DNA of 64,000 bases from Archivesica marissinica (GCA_014843695.1 CM026401.1:48248405-48312404), one strand, 5' to 3'; positions 10,101 to 19,058 are shown, counted from the first letter of the stretch. Program-made: numbers and translations. Notes: generated from the sequence alone by a model not told the origin.

Positions 10101-11615
10101 GGAAAGTACAACTTAGCACAGCTGGCTGCTTAATAGAGGTAAAATGTATAAAAAAACAACATATTGGAAAACTAGAAACTGGCTGCTTAATACATGTAAG
10201 CTGCTTAATGGAGGTGACCACAAACACAGGTTTGATTGTATATCAGTTAACAGGATTTTCTTGAAATTTGGTGGAAGGATCGGCCTTGGGTCAAGGACGA
10301 ACATTTTCGATTTTTTGGAGGTCATCTGGATTCTGATCCAGGGTTTTTAAAAGTATTCTTCAGCAATGTGAGATAGGGAACCAATGGACATGTAGCAGTA
10401 TGGCCGAGGTTAGCTTTCTCGGAATGCTCATATTATTTTTATTACCTCATCTGAGCCAAAGCTCAATGTATGCTGTATTTTTGACAGTCTGTCTGTCTGT
10501 CCGTCCGTATCATAAACGTGTCTGTCCGTCCGTATCATAAACAGTTAAGAATGTTGCGTAGCACAAGAAATTCTATAGGTTCTGTTATGTACCATTTATC
10601 AGACAAAAGAACTGATTGGGTATATCTTTTGTTTTCAATTGTCCGTCCGTCCGTCACTCTTTTAATCCATTTGTTGGATTAGCGCAGTGGTTAGCGTGTT
10701 CGCTTCTCACCAATGCAACCCGGGTTCGATCTGAGTACTCCAGGATTCCTCCCACACGAGTGACCACTTTTATACTTTCATCCGCGCCAATGCAAATGAT
10801 TAATATCAGTTGTTTCTTCGAAGCAATCGTTGTAAAAATAAACAAAGTTTAAACTTTAAACAATCCATTTCCCACATTAGTTTAAACATATGATAGTAAA
10901 CGTTGGAATACATATACATCAAACAAATGAATTTGGATCGGAAAACAAGCAAAGAGAATGCTTATATAAATTCCTGTCCATGGTGAAGTGTGCTCACTAT
11001 ATAGTTGCGATGTACGGTAGGTAGACATGGTGAGAGCAGTTGTATGTGTGTGTGTTTTACGTTTATTTATCGTCGCTACCGGTTGCCCATATGAGCGACG
11101 CCTCCTGAAGAGATTAGTCATTTTAGATTTTGGAGGATAGTGCAATGATACAGACAGAGACCCATTCCAGAGTCTCCTCTGGTTCTTTTACGTGCACGGT
11201 GTAAAACACCGACACGAGACCTCGGTTTAGCGTCCCATCTGAAAGACTGTTAATTTTATTAGGGTCAGACGGGGGGATCGAACCTGCGATCCCTGGATTA
11301 CCAGTCCAGCGTGTTCCACTGGGCTACAGATCCGTCTGTATTCAATACAGATTCATAAATATGTTGCTCTGTTAACATTTTGACTTGTTTATACAAACTA
11401 AGGGAGTTTCCCACATTGCAGAAGATGGAGCAGACAAGCACATACAAGAGATCAAGATAGATTATCAAAGCCTAGGTGTAAAAGAAATCATTTACCAGCT
11501 GCTAGTGAAATGGAGAGAAGTTGAAAAGGAAAATGCCTCCCCGGATAAAATCATCTCTGCACTTAAGGATTGGGAGAGGCAAGATCTAGTGGACAAGTAT
11601 AGATGTGCAAACTAG
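1022..11615 (+). CDS. Death-domain TNF receptor superfamily gene, 3' part (six exons)
   Basis: Exons read at 1022-1198, 2074-2212, 3925-4022, 5174-5266, 9067-9159 and 11422-11615. Each has AG before and GT after it, and the phases chain without conflict (1-1, 1-2, 2-1, 1-1, 1-1, 1-stop). The joined product has one extracellular cysteine-rich repeat, a single membrane helix, a cytoplasmic linker of about 65 residues and a C-terminal death domain ending in a stop. This is the usual order of a type I TNF receptor of the death-receptor/p75NTR/EDAR kind, which binds TNF-family ligand outside and recruits death-domain adaptors inside. Signal peptide and earlier cysteine-rich exons must lie upstream of the window. 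An extra phase 1-1 exon between 5266 and 9067 cannot be excluded. The family is clear; the orthology group is not. Confidence 0.85.
1500..1790 (+). mobile_element. SINE-A, full copy
   Basis: Head with TGGACTGGTAATCCAGGGAT and B box GGTTCGATCCC, full body, tail GTAAAACAAA. In the TNF receptor intron between the cysteine-rich and membrane exons. Confidence 0.88.
1903..2057 (+). mobile_element. SINE-F fragment abutting a TNF receptor exon
   Basis: TGGCTTGCAGAAGGTCAGTG, GAAATACTGCTCGGAGGGGC, ending CTTTAAACCC plus A-rich DNA 17 bases before the transmembrane exon. Head missing. Confidence 0.75.
2074..2212 (+). CDS. TNF receptor exon: transmembrane segment
   Basis: The acceptor is TGTGTTTCAG at 2064-2073. 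Carrying the phase-1 G of the previous exon, the frame reads EGLSHVEVAAIVMGC followed by a run of V/I/L/M, then TNWGRRMRYQV. This is a helix of about 24 residues followed by a basic stop-transfer stretch. The donor CAAAG|GTTTGA at 2213 gives phase 2, which fits the next exon. A stronger-looking GT at 2176 (GGG|GTAGGA) would give phase 1 and force the other frame of the next exon, so I prefer 2212. Confidence 0.75.
2276..2355 (-). mobile_element. Mariner-like MITE (M2) fragment
   Basis: GTCTACATCCGTTATGTCGA, ATTCCGTCGGACCGAACAAA and TTCGACATAACCGAAG match the copy at 18814. It lies just after the transmembrane exon. Confidence 0.65.
2655..3300. repeat. 89/97 bp tandem array in a TNF receptor intron
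   Basis: About seven units with GTCGGGACTTTCATGTCCAA, TATCTCCTCAACTTCCCTAA and TGGTTTCATCCAATTGAATG. The last units gain an 8 bp CTAGTGGA step. Open on the plus strand by chance; no protein is claimed. Confidence 0.92.
3634..3856 (+). promoter_or_regulatory. Cluster of AAGGTCA nuclear-receptor half-sites
   Basis: TTCAAGGTCA, CAAGGTCAAGGTCA and two further AAGGTCA within 3634-3688; then a DR1-like TGACCTTTGACAT at 3845. This resembles NR5A/ERR monomer sites and an HNF4/RXR-type DR1. It lies in a TNF receptor intron. Regulatory use is inference; AAGGTCA repeats could be coincidental. Confidence 0.3.
3925..4022 (+). CDS. TNF receptor exon: cytoplasmic linker 1
   Basis: A 98 bp exon lies between TTTTTCTGTTGTAG and donor CAAAG|GTATGA. 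In phase 2 it reads NYGPCENHAPSSEHEKRKPM and then QNGTTTYDNEVK, hydrophilic as expected for a juxtamembrane cytoplasmic segment. It ends in phase 1. A second frame (phase 1 start) is also open, so the assignment rests on phase agreement with both neighbours. Confidence 0.65.
4185..5140 (+). mobile_element. SINE-F whose middle expanded into a 58 bp array
   Basis: Degenerate head with AGGTTCGAATCCCACTGGGG at 4217 and GCTATCCAGCTGGCTTGCAG at 4260. About 14 units of CCGTGCCTGAAATACTGCTC, GGTCTTCTTCCACCAATAAT and ACCTGGGTGTCCGTCCG follow, then the normal SINE end AAAGTCGCCATTTGAAC. Confidence 0.9.
5174..5266 (+). CDS. TNF receptor exon: cytoplasmic linker 2
   Basis: A 93 bp exon lies between ATTCATTTCAG and donor CCCAG|GTTTAC, phase 1-1. 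It encodes a polar, low-complexity linker, ALSNDMVHHEQNVGSDRHHG then NSVPTTPQHP. Supported by splice sites and phase only; no motif is recognisable. Confidence 0.6.
5267..5425. other. Intron segment without recognised feature
   Basis: GAAGTGCCCTAGGGCGAC at 5290 recurs in inverted form near 6470-6530 and as AAAAGTGGGGCACCAGGG at 26947. This may be a further short interspersed repeat, not defined here. Confidence 0.35.
5426..5692 (+). mobile_element. SINE-F (tRNA-derived), full copy
   Basis: Head GCCTCCGTGGCCGAGTTGGT with B box GTTCGAATCCCACTGGGG; body GCTATCCAGCTGGCTTGCGG; then CTTCCTCCACCAATAATAGC and AGTCGCCGTATGACATAAGC. Confidence 0.85.
5878..6321 (+). mobile_element. Short non-autonomous hAT copy with 8 bp TSD
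   Basis: Perfect ends TAGGGATGGCAACGAATG and CATTCGTTGCCATCCCTA are flanked by GTCAGTAC at 5870-5877 and 6322-6329. The first 250 bp or so match the larger copy at 44481, including a stump of the transposase region (AATGACCCAATGCGTGCC), and the last 90 bp match its right end. The middle is unrelated filler. It lies in an intron of the TNF receptor gene. Confidence 0.9.
6361..6421 (+). mobile_element. MITE-T left-end fragment
   Basis: TACCATCCATACTTGCCTAT followed by CCACCAGATTATGGCC; the rest of the element is absent. Confidence 0.65.
6801..8153 (+). mobile_element. TTAA-inserting MITE (family TTAA-1) with left end expanded about 24 times
   Basis: Ends CCCATTCAACACCA and TGGTGTTGAATGGG are flanked by TTAA at 6797-6800 and 8154-8157, the target and CCC...GGG ends typical of piggyBac-type elements. 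The right half contains an internal palindrome (CAGATCCTGATGAGACGGC and its partner). The first 47-48 bp, including TTAA and the terminal repeat, is tandemly repeated from 6801 to about 7965. It lies in a TNF receptor intron. Confidence 0.85.
8490..9030. repeat. 180 bp tandem array of the MITE-T right half
   Basis: Three units starting TTGTTCTGGTGTCC at about 8500, 8681 and 8861. Each contains the MITE-T landmarks CAACCTGTCTTATATGCGAG and CTTATAGACGAGATCGCC plus ACATGTACAGGATGTGTGAG. The array stops about 35 bp before the TNF receptor death-domain exon at 9067. Confidence 0.85.
9067..9159 (+). CDS. TNF receptor exon: start of death domain
   Basis: The acceptor follows a long T tract (TTATTTTTTTTAG). 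The donor TTCG|GTACGT at 9160 is close to consensus, phase 1-1. It reads EQSSCISDKHFYELREDLVS and LDYPQFFRFLF, the first helix region of a death domain, and joins in frame to the exon at 11422. An earlier GT (CAG|GTTTCT at 9149) would give phase 2 and break the frame of the next exon. Confidence 0.75.
9165..9347 (-). mobile_element. SINE-B (tRNA-derived), reverse
   Basis: Inverse head: GATCGAACCCGGG B box, GAAGCGAGCGTGCTAACCAC A box and AATCGGACAG end; body CCACCTGTCCGATC. It starts about 5 bases after the TNF receptor exon at 9067-9159. Confidence 0.8.
9432..10068 (+). mobile_element. TTAA-2 MITE with tandem expansion of both halves
   Basis: Ends CCCTTTCCTTCATAGA and CTTCTATGAGGGAATGGG are flanked by TTAA at 9428-9431 and 10069-10072. 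The left part (about 120 bp, with ATAGAGATTTAGGTTAATA) is present three times and the right part (81 bp, with GGCGTCAAGAGGTGCTTC) three times. It lies in a TNF receptor intron. Confidence 0.85.
10676..10853 (+). mobile_element. SINE-B with body deletion
   Basis: TGGATTAGCGCAGTGGTTAG head, GGGTTCGATCT B box, then directly GAGTACTCCAGG; a tail like GAAGCAATCGTTG with AAATAAACAAAGTTT. Confidence 0.8.
11046..11338 (-). mobile_element. SINE-A, full reverse copy
   Basis: GTTTTACGTTTATTTATCGT at the left, head inverse CAGATCCGTCTG at the right. It lies 84 bases upstream of the last TNF receptor exon. Confidence 0.88.
11422..11615 (+). CDS. TNF receptor terminal exon: death domain and stop
   Basis: The acceptor is CCCACATTGCAG at 11410-11421, and the frame starts with the phase-1 G giving EDGADKHIQEIKIDYQ. 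It continues IIYQLLVKWREVEKENASP and DKIISALKDWERQDLVDKY, then stops at TAG 11613-11615. The Q-x-L-x-x-W-x-x-x...A(S/T)...L-x-x-AL pattern is that of a death domain (helices 3-6). The stop falls soon after helix 6, as in receptors where the death domain is C-terminal. No AATAAA was located with confidence in the following few hundred bases. Confidence 0.85.
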
Positions 11616-11833
11616 TCCTCTTAGCGATACCAGAAACAGCTCAACATCAACTGTTAGCTATTCTAAATCCAATGCAGGTAGTATATCAACGGATGTTTGA
11701 GTACATAAATGAACCTTTGATATAATCAACGGACGTTTGAGTACATCATTAGAAGTGTCAGGTTGTCCACGTTTCAGTGCTGTTTGAACAGATGTTTGAG
11801 TATATCAAATTCAATGTATGTTTGATTGTTCAT

Positions 11834-12060
11834 GTGGAAGTCGTGATAGCGCAGTGGACGCACGTTCGCTTCAGGTCCGGAGTTCGAGCCCCGCTGAAGC
11901 CGTTACGATTGTGCCCTTAGTCAAGGCATTTAAATTCCACGTTGCGTCTTCTCTCCCTCGGGTGATGGATTCCATCAGGAATGAGGTCTCGAGAGTGATT
12001 AATATAAGTTGTAAGAACTTGTTTCGCAATCGAGCTAACATATATTTGTATAAACTATTG
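11834..12060 (+). mobile_element. SINE-C (tRNA-related), full copy
   Basis: Head AAGTCGTGATAGCGCAGTGG with B-box-like GGAGTTCGAGCC; body GGCATTTAAATTCCACGTTG and ATGGATTCCATCAGGAATGA; tail GTGATTAATATAAGTTGTAA then TTTCGCAATCGAGC. Confidence 0.85.
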
Positions 12061-12095
12061 TTCATGTAGGATACAACTCGCCCTCTGTTAGCTAC

Positions 12096-12345
12096 TGTCC
12101 ATACTCGCCTATAAGACTAGTTTTTACTACCAGATTATGGTCTGAAAGTGGCTTCCCGCCTTATAAGTGAGTGCTAAAAGAATTTTTTTTTTTAAATGTG
12201 TTAAATGGTATTCATAATTCCAATTTAGAAAAGAAACCACTTGCACTGGACAAACATTTATACAGGGTCTGGTGTCCAATTTATCAACCCGTCTTATATA
12301 CGAGTGCATGCCAAAACCCACAGATTTCAGGGCCAAAACAGACGA
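12096..12345 (+). mobile_element. MITE-T copy, right end lost
   Basis: GTCCATACTCGCCTATAAGA at the left and CAACCCGTCTTATATACGAG near the right; the terminal repeat is not seen after the ACAGATTTCAGGG landmark. Confidence 0.7.
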
Positions 12346-12557
12346 GTATGAATGATATTCCAGATCAAGGGCTGATAAGTTGAAGTTTGACTGGTAGCTT
12401 ATATATGATACAAGAATCGGCTCCAGTTCATCTTCTATTCCAGAACATATCCAGGGTCGAAGGTCAGGAAACTTGTCAGAAATCTCAAATTCGAGCTCAA
12501 ATGATATGATTGGTTGAGTTTGAGACTTGCTCACGGCTCAACCAATCAGAAGCTTGA

Positions 12558-12850
12558 GTGTGTGTGTGTGTGTTTTACGTTTATTTATCGTCGCTACCGG
12601 TTGCCCGTATGAGTGACGCCGCCTGAAGAGATTAGTCATTTTAGGATAGTGCAATGATACAGACAGACAGAGGCCCATTCCAGAGTATCCTCTGGTTCTT
12701 TTACGTGCACTGTGTACAGCACCGACATGAGACCTCGGTGTAACGTCCCATCTGAAAGACTGTTAATTTTATTATGGTCAGACGGGGGATCGAACCTGTG
12801 ATCCCTGGATTACCAGTCCAGCGTGTTACCACTGGGCTACACATCCGTCT
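12558..12850 (-). mobile_element. SINE-A, full reverse copy
   Basis: Full tail, body and head, with a small deletion after TTAGTCATTTTAG. Confidence 0.88.
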
Positions 12851-12949
12851 GTATCAGAAGCTTGAGATTGGAGAAAAGGTTTATAACCTCCTGGCCAGGC
12901 AATGTATCAAGAGACATTTGGTTACAGAATGATACGTTTAACCTTGGCT

Positions 12950-13135
12950 GTCCTATTAGCTCAACGGTTAGCACACTCTCTTCTATATCTCCATCGATGG
13001 AATCCATTGTCACGAGGGAGAGAGAAGAGGCAGTGTGGAATTTAAGTGCCTTGCCTCGGGACATAAGCGTAACAGTTACAGCTGGGTGTGGGCGTAAAGT
13101 CCAGGCCTTTCACTCCTGAGGCGAATGCGCTGTCA
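12950..13135 (-). mobile_element. SINE-C-like, diverged, with a foreign head
   Basis: ATGGAATCCATTGTCACGAG and GAATTTAAGTGCCTTGCC are reverse SINE-C body. It is preceded on the plus strand by a SINE-B-type head (CTGTCCTATTAGCTCAACGG). Confidence 0.65.
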
Positions 13136-13199
13136 TGACTTCATGAAATTTCATGTAATTCCTCGATTTACTGGAATAGTTGAAAGACTTGCATATTTT

Positions 13200-13310
13200 T
13201 GAGAGAAGAGGCAATGTGGAATTTAAGTGTCTTGCCTAAGAACATAAGCGTAACAGTTACAGAGCGCGAAGTCCGAGCCTTTCACTCCAGCGGCGAATGA
13301 GCTGTCATGA
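13200..13310 (-). mobile_element. SINE-C-like fragment, diverged
   Basis: GAGAGAAGAGGCAATGTGGA and GAATTTAAGTGTCTTGCC. The following ATTTCATGTAATTCCTCGAT repeats 13145-13165, so this is a roughly 175 bp tandem duplication of the previous copy. Confidence 0.65.
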
Positions 13311-13599
13311 CTTCCAAGAAATTTCATGTAATTCCTCGATTTACTGGAATAGTTGAAAGACTTGCATATTGTGATGTTATGCGTGATAGTAAAGTTTGCC
13401 ATGTCTTTCTTTGAAACTATTTACTGTTATCAGCTCAAAGTGACAAGTGTTCTACTGAAGATATAGCAATAAAAATGATATGACGGACACATGTAACGTA
13501 AAATGTTACAGTCATGTGATTAGAAGTGCTATTATTTTTGTTATTAAATATCACATGGTTGTGTTTATGATATGTGCCTTATGTTTACTTACACTGAAA

Positions 13600-14965
13600 C
13601 CTCTTTAAACTGGAACACCTCAAAACTGGAACACCTCAAAACTGGAACACCTCAAAACTGGAACACCTCAAAACTGGAACACCTCAAAACTGGAACACCT
13701 CAAAACTGGAACACCTCAAAACTGAACACCTCAAAACTGAAACCCCTTTAAACTGAAACCCCTCAAAACTGAACACCTCAAAACTGGAACCCCTTTAAAC
13801 TGAAACCCCTCAAAACTGAACACCTCAAAACTGAAACCCCTTTAAACTGAACACCTCAAAACTGAAACCCCTTTAAACTGAAACCCCTCAAAACTGGAAC
13901 ACCTCAAAACTGAACACCTCAAACTGAATACCCCTTTAAACTGAACACCTCAAAACTGAAACCCCTTTAAACTGAAACCCCTCAAAACTGAACACCTCAA
14001 AACTGGAACCCCTCAAAACTGAACATCTCAAAATGAAACCCCTCGAAACTGAACACCTCAAAACTGGAACCCCTCAAAACTGAAACCCCTAAACTGAACA
14101 CCTCAAAACTGAAACCCCGCAAAACTGGAACCCCTCAAAACTGAACACCTCAAACTGGAACCCCGCAAAACTGGAACCCCTCAAAACTGGAACCCCTCAA
14201 AACTGGAACCCCTCAAAACTGGAACCCCGCAAAACTGGAACCCCGCAAAACTGGAACCCCTCAAAACTGAACACCTCAAAACTGGAACCCCTCAAAACTG
14301 AACCCCACAAACTGGAACCCCGCAAAACTGGAACCCCGCAAACTGGAACCCTCAAAACTGAACACCTCAAAACTGGAACCCCTCAAAACTGGAACCCCTC
14401 AAAACTGGAACCCCTCAAAACTGAAACCCCTCAAAACTGGTACCCCTCAAAACTGGAACCTCTCAAAACTGAACCCCGCAAAACTGATCACCTCAAAACT
14501 GAACACCTCAAATCTGAACCCCGTAAAACTGGAACCCCTCAAAACTGAAACCCCTCAAAACTGGAACACCTCAAAACTGAAACCCCTCAAAACTGAAACC
14601 ACGTAAAACTGGAACCCCTCAAAACTGAAACCCCTCAAAACTGGAACCCCTCAAAACTGAAACCCCTCAAAACTGAAACCCCTTTAAACTGAAACCCCTC
14701 AAAACTGGAACCCCTTTAAACTGAAACCCCTCAAAACTGAAACCCCTTTAAACTGAAACCCCTCAAATCTGAAACCCCTTTAAACTGAACCCTGTAAAAC
14801 TGGAACCCCTCAAAACTGAAACCACGTAAAACTGGAACCCCTCAAAACTGGAACCCCGTAGAACTGAAACCCCTCAAAACTGGAACCCCTCAAAACTGAA
14901 ACCCCTCAAAACTGGAACCCCTCAAAACTGAAACCCTGCAAAACTGGAACCCCTCTAAACTGAAA
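13600..14965. repeat. 17-18 bp minisatellite grown from an inverted-repeat end
   Basis: About 75 units of CTCAAAACTGGAACCC with GGAACACC, GAAACCCC and CTTTAAACTG variants. The left edge is ACACTGAAACCTCTTTAAAC, and a matching inverted end (GAGGTTTCACTGTA) lies at 15576-15589. The array therefore seems to have expanded from one end of a mariner-like element. Confidence 0.9.
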
Positions 14966-15112
14966 TTACAGCATTTTCAACTGTAAACTGAACAGCAACT
15001 TGTCTTCATCAAATATGTGACTGACTTCTCTTAAACAAACAACTCTCGGCTATTTGTTTTCTTCAGAATATTGTATTGTACACTTATAATGAATCAGTTC
15101 TTTACTCAAGGT

Positions 15113-15408
15113 CCGCCTCCGTGGTCGAGTGGTTACGGTCCGCCTCCGTGGTCGAGTGGTTATGGTCGCTGACTTGTATACCACTGTAACCTATCATCAC
15201 TGATGGTCACGAGTTCGAGCCCCGCTCAGACCGTGTTTCATTTATATGAAAATGTTGGCAGTTTCTTACGGAGGTTGGTGCACCCAAGTACTGGTTAACC
15301 GCTGGAGCCTGCCCAGGAAAGGTGTTGTTAGGTAAACTGCCCGCCGGCGATATAGCCCAAAAATGGTGCTGATGCAGGCGTAAAACCCGAAATATAACAC
15401 AAGGTCTT
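15113..15408 (+). mobile_element. SINE-D (tRNA Ser/Leu-like) with duplicated head start
   Basis: GTCCGCCTCCGTGGTCGAGT is present twice (15111 and 15138), then B box ACGAGTTCGAGCCCCG, body AGTTTCTTACGGAGGTTGGT and end GGCGTAAAACCCGAAATATA. It sits inside the 13.6-15.6 kb element. Confidence 0.85.
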
Positions 15409-15575
15409 TACTAACTGCCAACAAATAAACATGTTTCATCCTTCTAAGTATTGCAGAGTTGAATTGTTGATTTACGAGAAATTTACCCATTACAAAAACC
15501 CGCCTAAGCCAAAATACCTCTCCAAACCAAACTTTACCTCTAGTCCGGTGGTCGTTCGGTATATGGAGGTTTCAC

Positions 15576-15590
15576 TGTACAATTAGTCTG
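15576..15590 (-). repeat. Inverted end matching the left edge of the 17 bp array
   Basis: GAGGTTTCACTGTA is the inverse of the ACACTGAAACCTC start at 13591 apart from one base. This suggests the whole 13.6-15.6 kb block is one expanded element that also received a SINE-D. Confidence 0.5.
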
Positions 15591-16230
15591 TTTTTGACAT
15601 GGTGCATTCAAATGACTACGTATTCATGTGAATACAAAACATGACAAATTAAATAAAGGCGAACTTGTGGCCTGATCCATTTATTTGCCTTTATTTAATT
15701 CTGTCATGTTTTGTATTCACATGTATATGTAAAACGAATCGAGCAATAAAATATGATTAAGCATTTAAATGACTTTGTGCAAACTTGATTGATTTCTAAT
15801 CTGTATTTGTGTGGTGTTAAAATGCAAGAACCATAAATTGACAGTATTGGTTGAATTCAAGCTGTATTTTCATTTTCACATTGTATACAATAGCATAATG
15901 AAATTCATGACATGTCAATTTAGACTAGACCAATTTTTTAAAATTGTGCATGCTAGGGATAAATTGTAGTACAAGCAATTGGATGTCATATATAACATAA
16001 TTTGGGTATGCTGAATGCAATGCAGGTGTTTACCAAGCTGAAATATGTGTCCTTAACCTTGAAAAGGTCAATTCAAAATGGCGACCATTAAAATGCTTAA
16101 TAACCACAAAAATAATTACTGTAACCTAATATCTATTTGTATTTGGGTGCATAATTATTTGCAATACATCTAATGTATTGTAGTTAATGCTATGCAGCAT
16201 ATAGACATAAACATGTTCCCCCTCATATGG
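15591..16230. other. AT-rich intergenic DNA
   Basis: No exon, tRNA-like head or tandem repeat seen. AATTAAATAAAGGC (15648) is answered by the inverse GCCTTTATTTAATT at 15688, a short palindromic remnant. Confidence 0.5.
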
Positions 16231-16235
16231 TTTAA

Positions 16236-16470
16236 CCCATTCAACACCAAGTAACTCACATGGACTGGTCCATGATATTTTTAGACCAATAAATGAATCA
16301 GAAAATTACATTTGGATCAGTTCATTTATCAAAATGGGTAAAACAAATTCTAAAAATAGTTATATTACTTGAAAAAAGTGCAGATCCTGATGAGACGGCT
16401 CGTCACGAGCCGGCTCATCTGGATCTACACTTTTTTGTAAACCAATTTAGAGGTCTGTGGTGTTGAATGG
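16236..16470 (+). mobile_element. TTAA-1 MITE, single-unit copy
   Basis: The same 235 bp element without the satellite expansion: CCCATTCAACACCA at the left after TTAA, the palindrome GATGAGACGGCTCGTCACG, and GGTGTTGAATGG at the right with a mutated TTTA target copy. This is the unexpanded state of the element at 6801. Confidence 0.85.
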
Positions 16471-16667
16471 TTTACGGTCAATGTTAACACTGATTGAATT
16501 GGGTTGCATTTTAGTGTTTATTCGGTGTTCATGCATATAAAAACGGTGTAATATTGATCTTCGCTGGTTCCTATTTTATTTAGGTAGCGGTAAGTTACTA
16601 CCATTACCGTAGACAATCGGTGGTAGTTCTATTACACGCTACGGATTAAGCCGAGAGCGGAATCTTG

Positions 16668-17142
16668 CAGATAGTATACTATCTATCTTCCTGTAATGTC
16701 GAACCCCTCACGGGGCTGTAGACATGTACTGGGGACGATAGTATACTATCTATCTCTCTTCCTGTAATGTCGAACCCCTCGCGGGGCTGTAGACATGTAC
16801 TGGGGACTATAGTATACTATCTATCTTCCTGTAATGTCGAACCCCTCGCGGGGCTGTAGACATGTACTGGGGACTATAGTATACTATCTATCTTCCTGTA
16901 ATGTCGAACCCCTCGCGGGGCTGTAGACATGTACTGGGGACTATAGTATACTATCTATCTTCCTGTAATGTCGAACCCCTCGCGGGGCTGTAGACATGTA
17001 CTGGGGACTATAGTATACTATCTATCTATCTTCCTGTAATGTCGAACCCCTCGCGGGGATGTAGACATGTTTGGGGACGCTAGTATACTATCTATCTTCC
17101 TGTAATGCCGAACCCCTCGCGGGGCTGTAGACATGTTTGGGG
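16668..17142. repeat. About 67 bp array derived from the SINE-E tail
   Basis: Seven units of TATACTATCTATCTTCCTGT, AATGTCGAACCCCTCGCGGG and GCTGTAGACATGTACTGGGG. The AATGTC-AACCCCT..GGG..TAGACATGT segment matches reverse SINE-E (60018-60055). Confidence 0.85.
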
Positions 17143-17167
17143 ACTGATTGACGTTTGGAAAACATCC

Positions 17168-17878
17168 AATGAGAGACATCACTAATTTTCTTATTACCTC
17201 CCTTGGCAGATAAAGTCAGATTTATCCCAAATATGTAAATAGGTCCTTTTAATTGGAATCCTTTGTTTTTACTGTTGTTCCCTAACTAGATGTTGCGGTA
17301 TAATAATGTGATCGTATTAAAATCGTATGTTAAAATCATATTAATTAACCCTTTCTTTCATAGAGATTTAGGTTAATATACTATTATATCTGCATACAAA
17401 CGACAGCCATTTAACTATCATGCAGTGGATAAGTAGTCGCTATATCTATCCCACCTCCATAGATATTTCTGGGACTTCATAGAGATTTAGGTTAATTTAC
17501 TATTATATCTCCATACAAACGACAGCCATTTAGCTATCATGCAGTGGATAAGTAGTCGCCATATCTATCCCACCTCCATATATATTACTGGGACTACATG
17601 AGATTCTGGACTTTATCATGAATATTGGTGTGTCAAAATTGATAATGGTGTCAAGAGGTGCTTCTATGAGGGAAAGGATTAACTGATAACATTGTTTTAC
17701 AAATAAGTACCCATTGCATATTCTGCAGGAGACATTGGCGAGATATATTTATTTAGTAATTATAAGAAGCGAAGGTGGAATAAAATTGCTAGCATGTTGT
17801 GCAACAGTAAAAACAGAGGAAGACAGTATAAATAGTAGAGTATTCAAAGGGAAATAACTCTCTCATTGCAAACACAAG
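17168..17878 (+). mobile_element. MITE-U copy interrupted by TTAA-2
   Basis: Starts AATGAGAGACATCAC, passes TTACCTCCCTTGGCAGATAA, and ends near AACTCTCTCATT. Uninterrupted length would be about 380 bp. Confidence 0.75.
17349..17678 (+). mobile_element. TTAA-2 MITE nested in MITE-U
   Basis: Preceded by TTAATTAA and followed by TTAACTGATAAC. It carries two copies of the left part and one shortened right part. It interrupts a MITE-U copy (17168-17878) at a TTAA present in uninterrupted copies such as 18650. Confidence 0.85.
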
Positions 17879-18499
17879 TACAAAACTAGATAACAGAACT
17901 TGCAGAGATGCATATTTGGGCAGGATAATTAAATTAATTGTTTTATTAATGGATCTTTGTGGATACATAGAGGGTTGGTGTGTGAGGAAGTGATTTGATT
18001 CTAGAAATCGGTCACGGCCTGTAGTCGTGCTCAGCGAGGTGTCCACTCCCGTTTTATTTCTATAGATAATTAGACATGGTGAGTGGGAAAATGTATTCGA
18101 CTCGTCATTTAAGCTTGTATATAAAAAAAAGCATTGTTTAGCGTAGGCTTGGATGACTTGTTTGTTGTCTTGTGGTATTACAAGATAAAGTTATCCACGC
18201 ATATTAGGCGTAAGATGTATGCATCAATGTATGTGTAATATATATTCTATAGTACAGCTGTGTAGTACATTCAAATGTGAAAATAAAACATTTAAATAAT
18301 TTTAAAAAAAAAAGAAAGTTAATTGGACACTTCGTTGACCCCCCCCCCCCTCGCCCCGACCAACCACATACGTTCCTATGGTGGGAGTTAATGAACAAAT
18401 TTATGCAGGATAGTGTCGGATTCCGCCCTCACCTTTATCCGTCATCGACTTAGCTCACCAGCTCACGCATGTATATTTTGATGAATTATAATTGCTAAA

Positions 18500-19058
18500 G
18501 AGTAACATATGTTACCTCCTTTGGTAGATAAAGTCTGATTTATCGCGAAATGTATATAGGTCAGTTGGAATCCATTGTTTTTACTGTTATTCCGTGACCA
18601 GATTTTGCTGTATGATAATTGTGCTTTTGTCAAAGTCATGTTAATTAATTGATAACAAATGTTTACAGATAAGTACCCATTGGATATGCTGTAGGATATC
18701 TGTCGAGATATAGTAATATAATAATTATAAGATGAGAAAGTGGATGAAAATTGATAACATGCTGTGCAAAGGAAACAATGATAAAAACAGAGGAAACCAC
18801 TGAAGATGACATACAGTCTACATCCGTTATGTCAAGTCGGTTATGTCGAATTCTCTGGTTATCTCGAAGTCGGCTCAAAGTCCCGTGTCAGACACTATCA
18901 TGTTACATATAACTGGATCTGTTTATATCGAATTTCGTTAAGTCAAACTTCGGTTATGTCGATGTATTTTGTTCGATCCGACGGAATTTGACATAACGAA
19001 TGTAGACTGTAAATACATTTAGTGAGTATTCAGGGGAAGTAACTGAGCGATGTTTCTC
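18500..19058 (+). mobile_element. MITE-U copy interrupted by a mariner-like MITE
   Basis: TTACCTCCTTTGGTAGATAA at the left and GAGTATTCAGGGGAAGTAAC at the right. The mariner-like element at 18814-19009 is inserted after GAGGAAACCACT. Confidence 0.75.
18814..19009 (+). mobile_element. Mariner-like MITE (M2) nested in MITE-U
   Basis: CAGTCTACATCCGTTATGTC and GACATAACGAATGTAGACTG are inverted ends flanked by TA. Internal GTTATGTCGA motifs repeat in both orientations. Confidence 0.85.

Noticed and set aside
9767..10133. Three overlapping repeat-encoded open frames on both strands
   Set aside because: They come from the 81 bp (multiple of three) right-part repeats of the TTAA-2 MITE.
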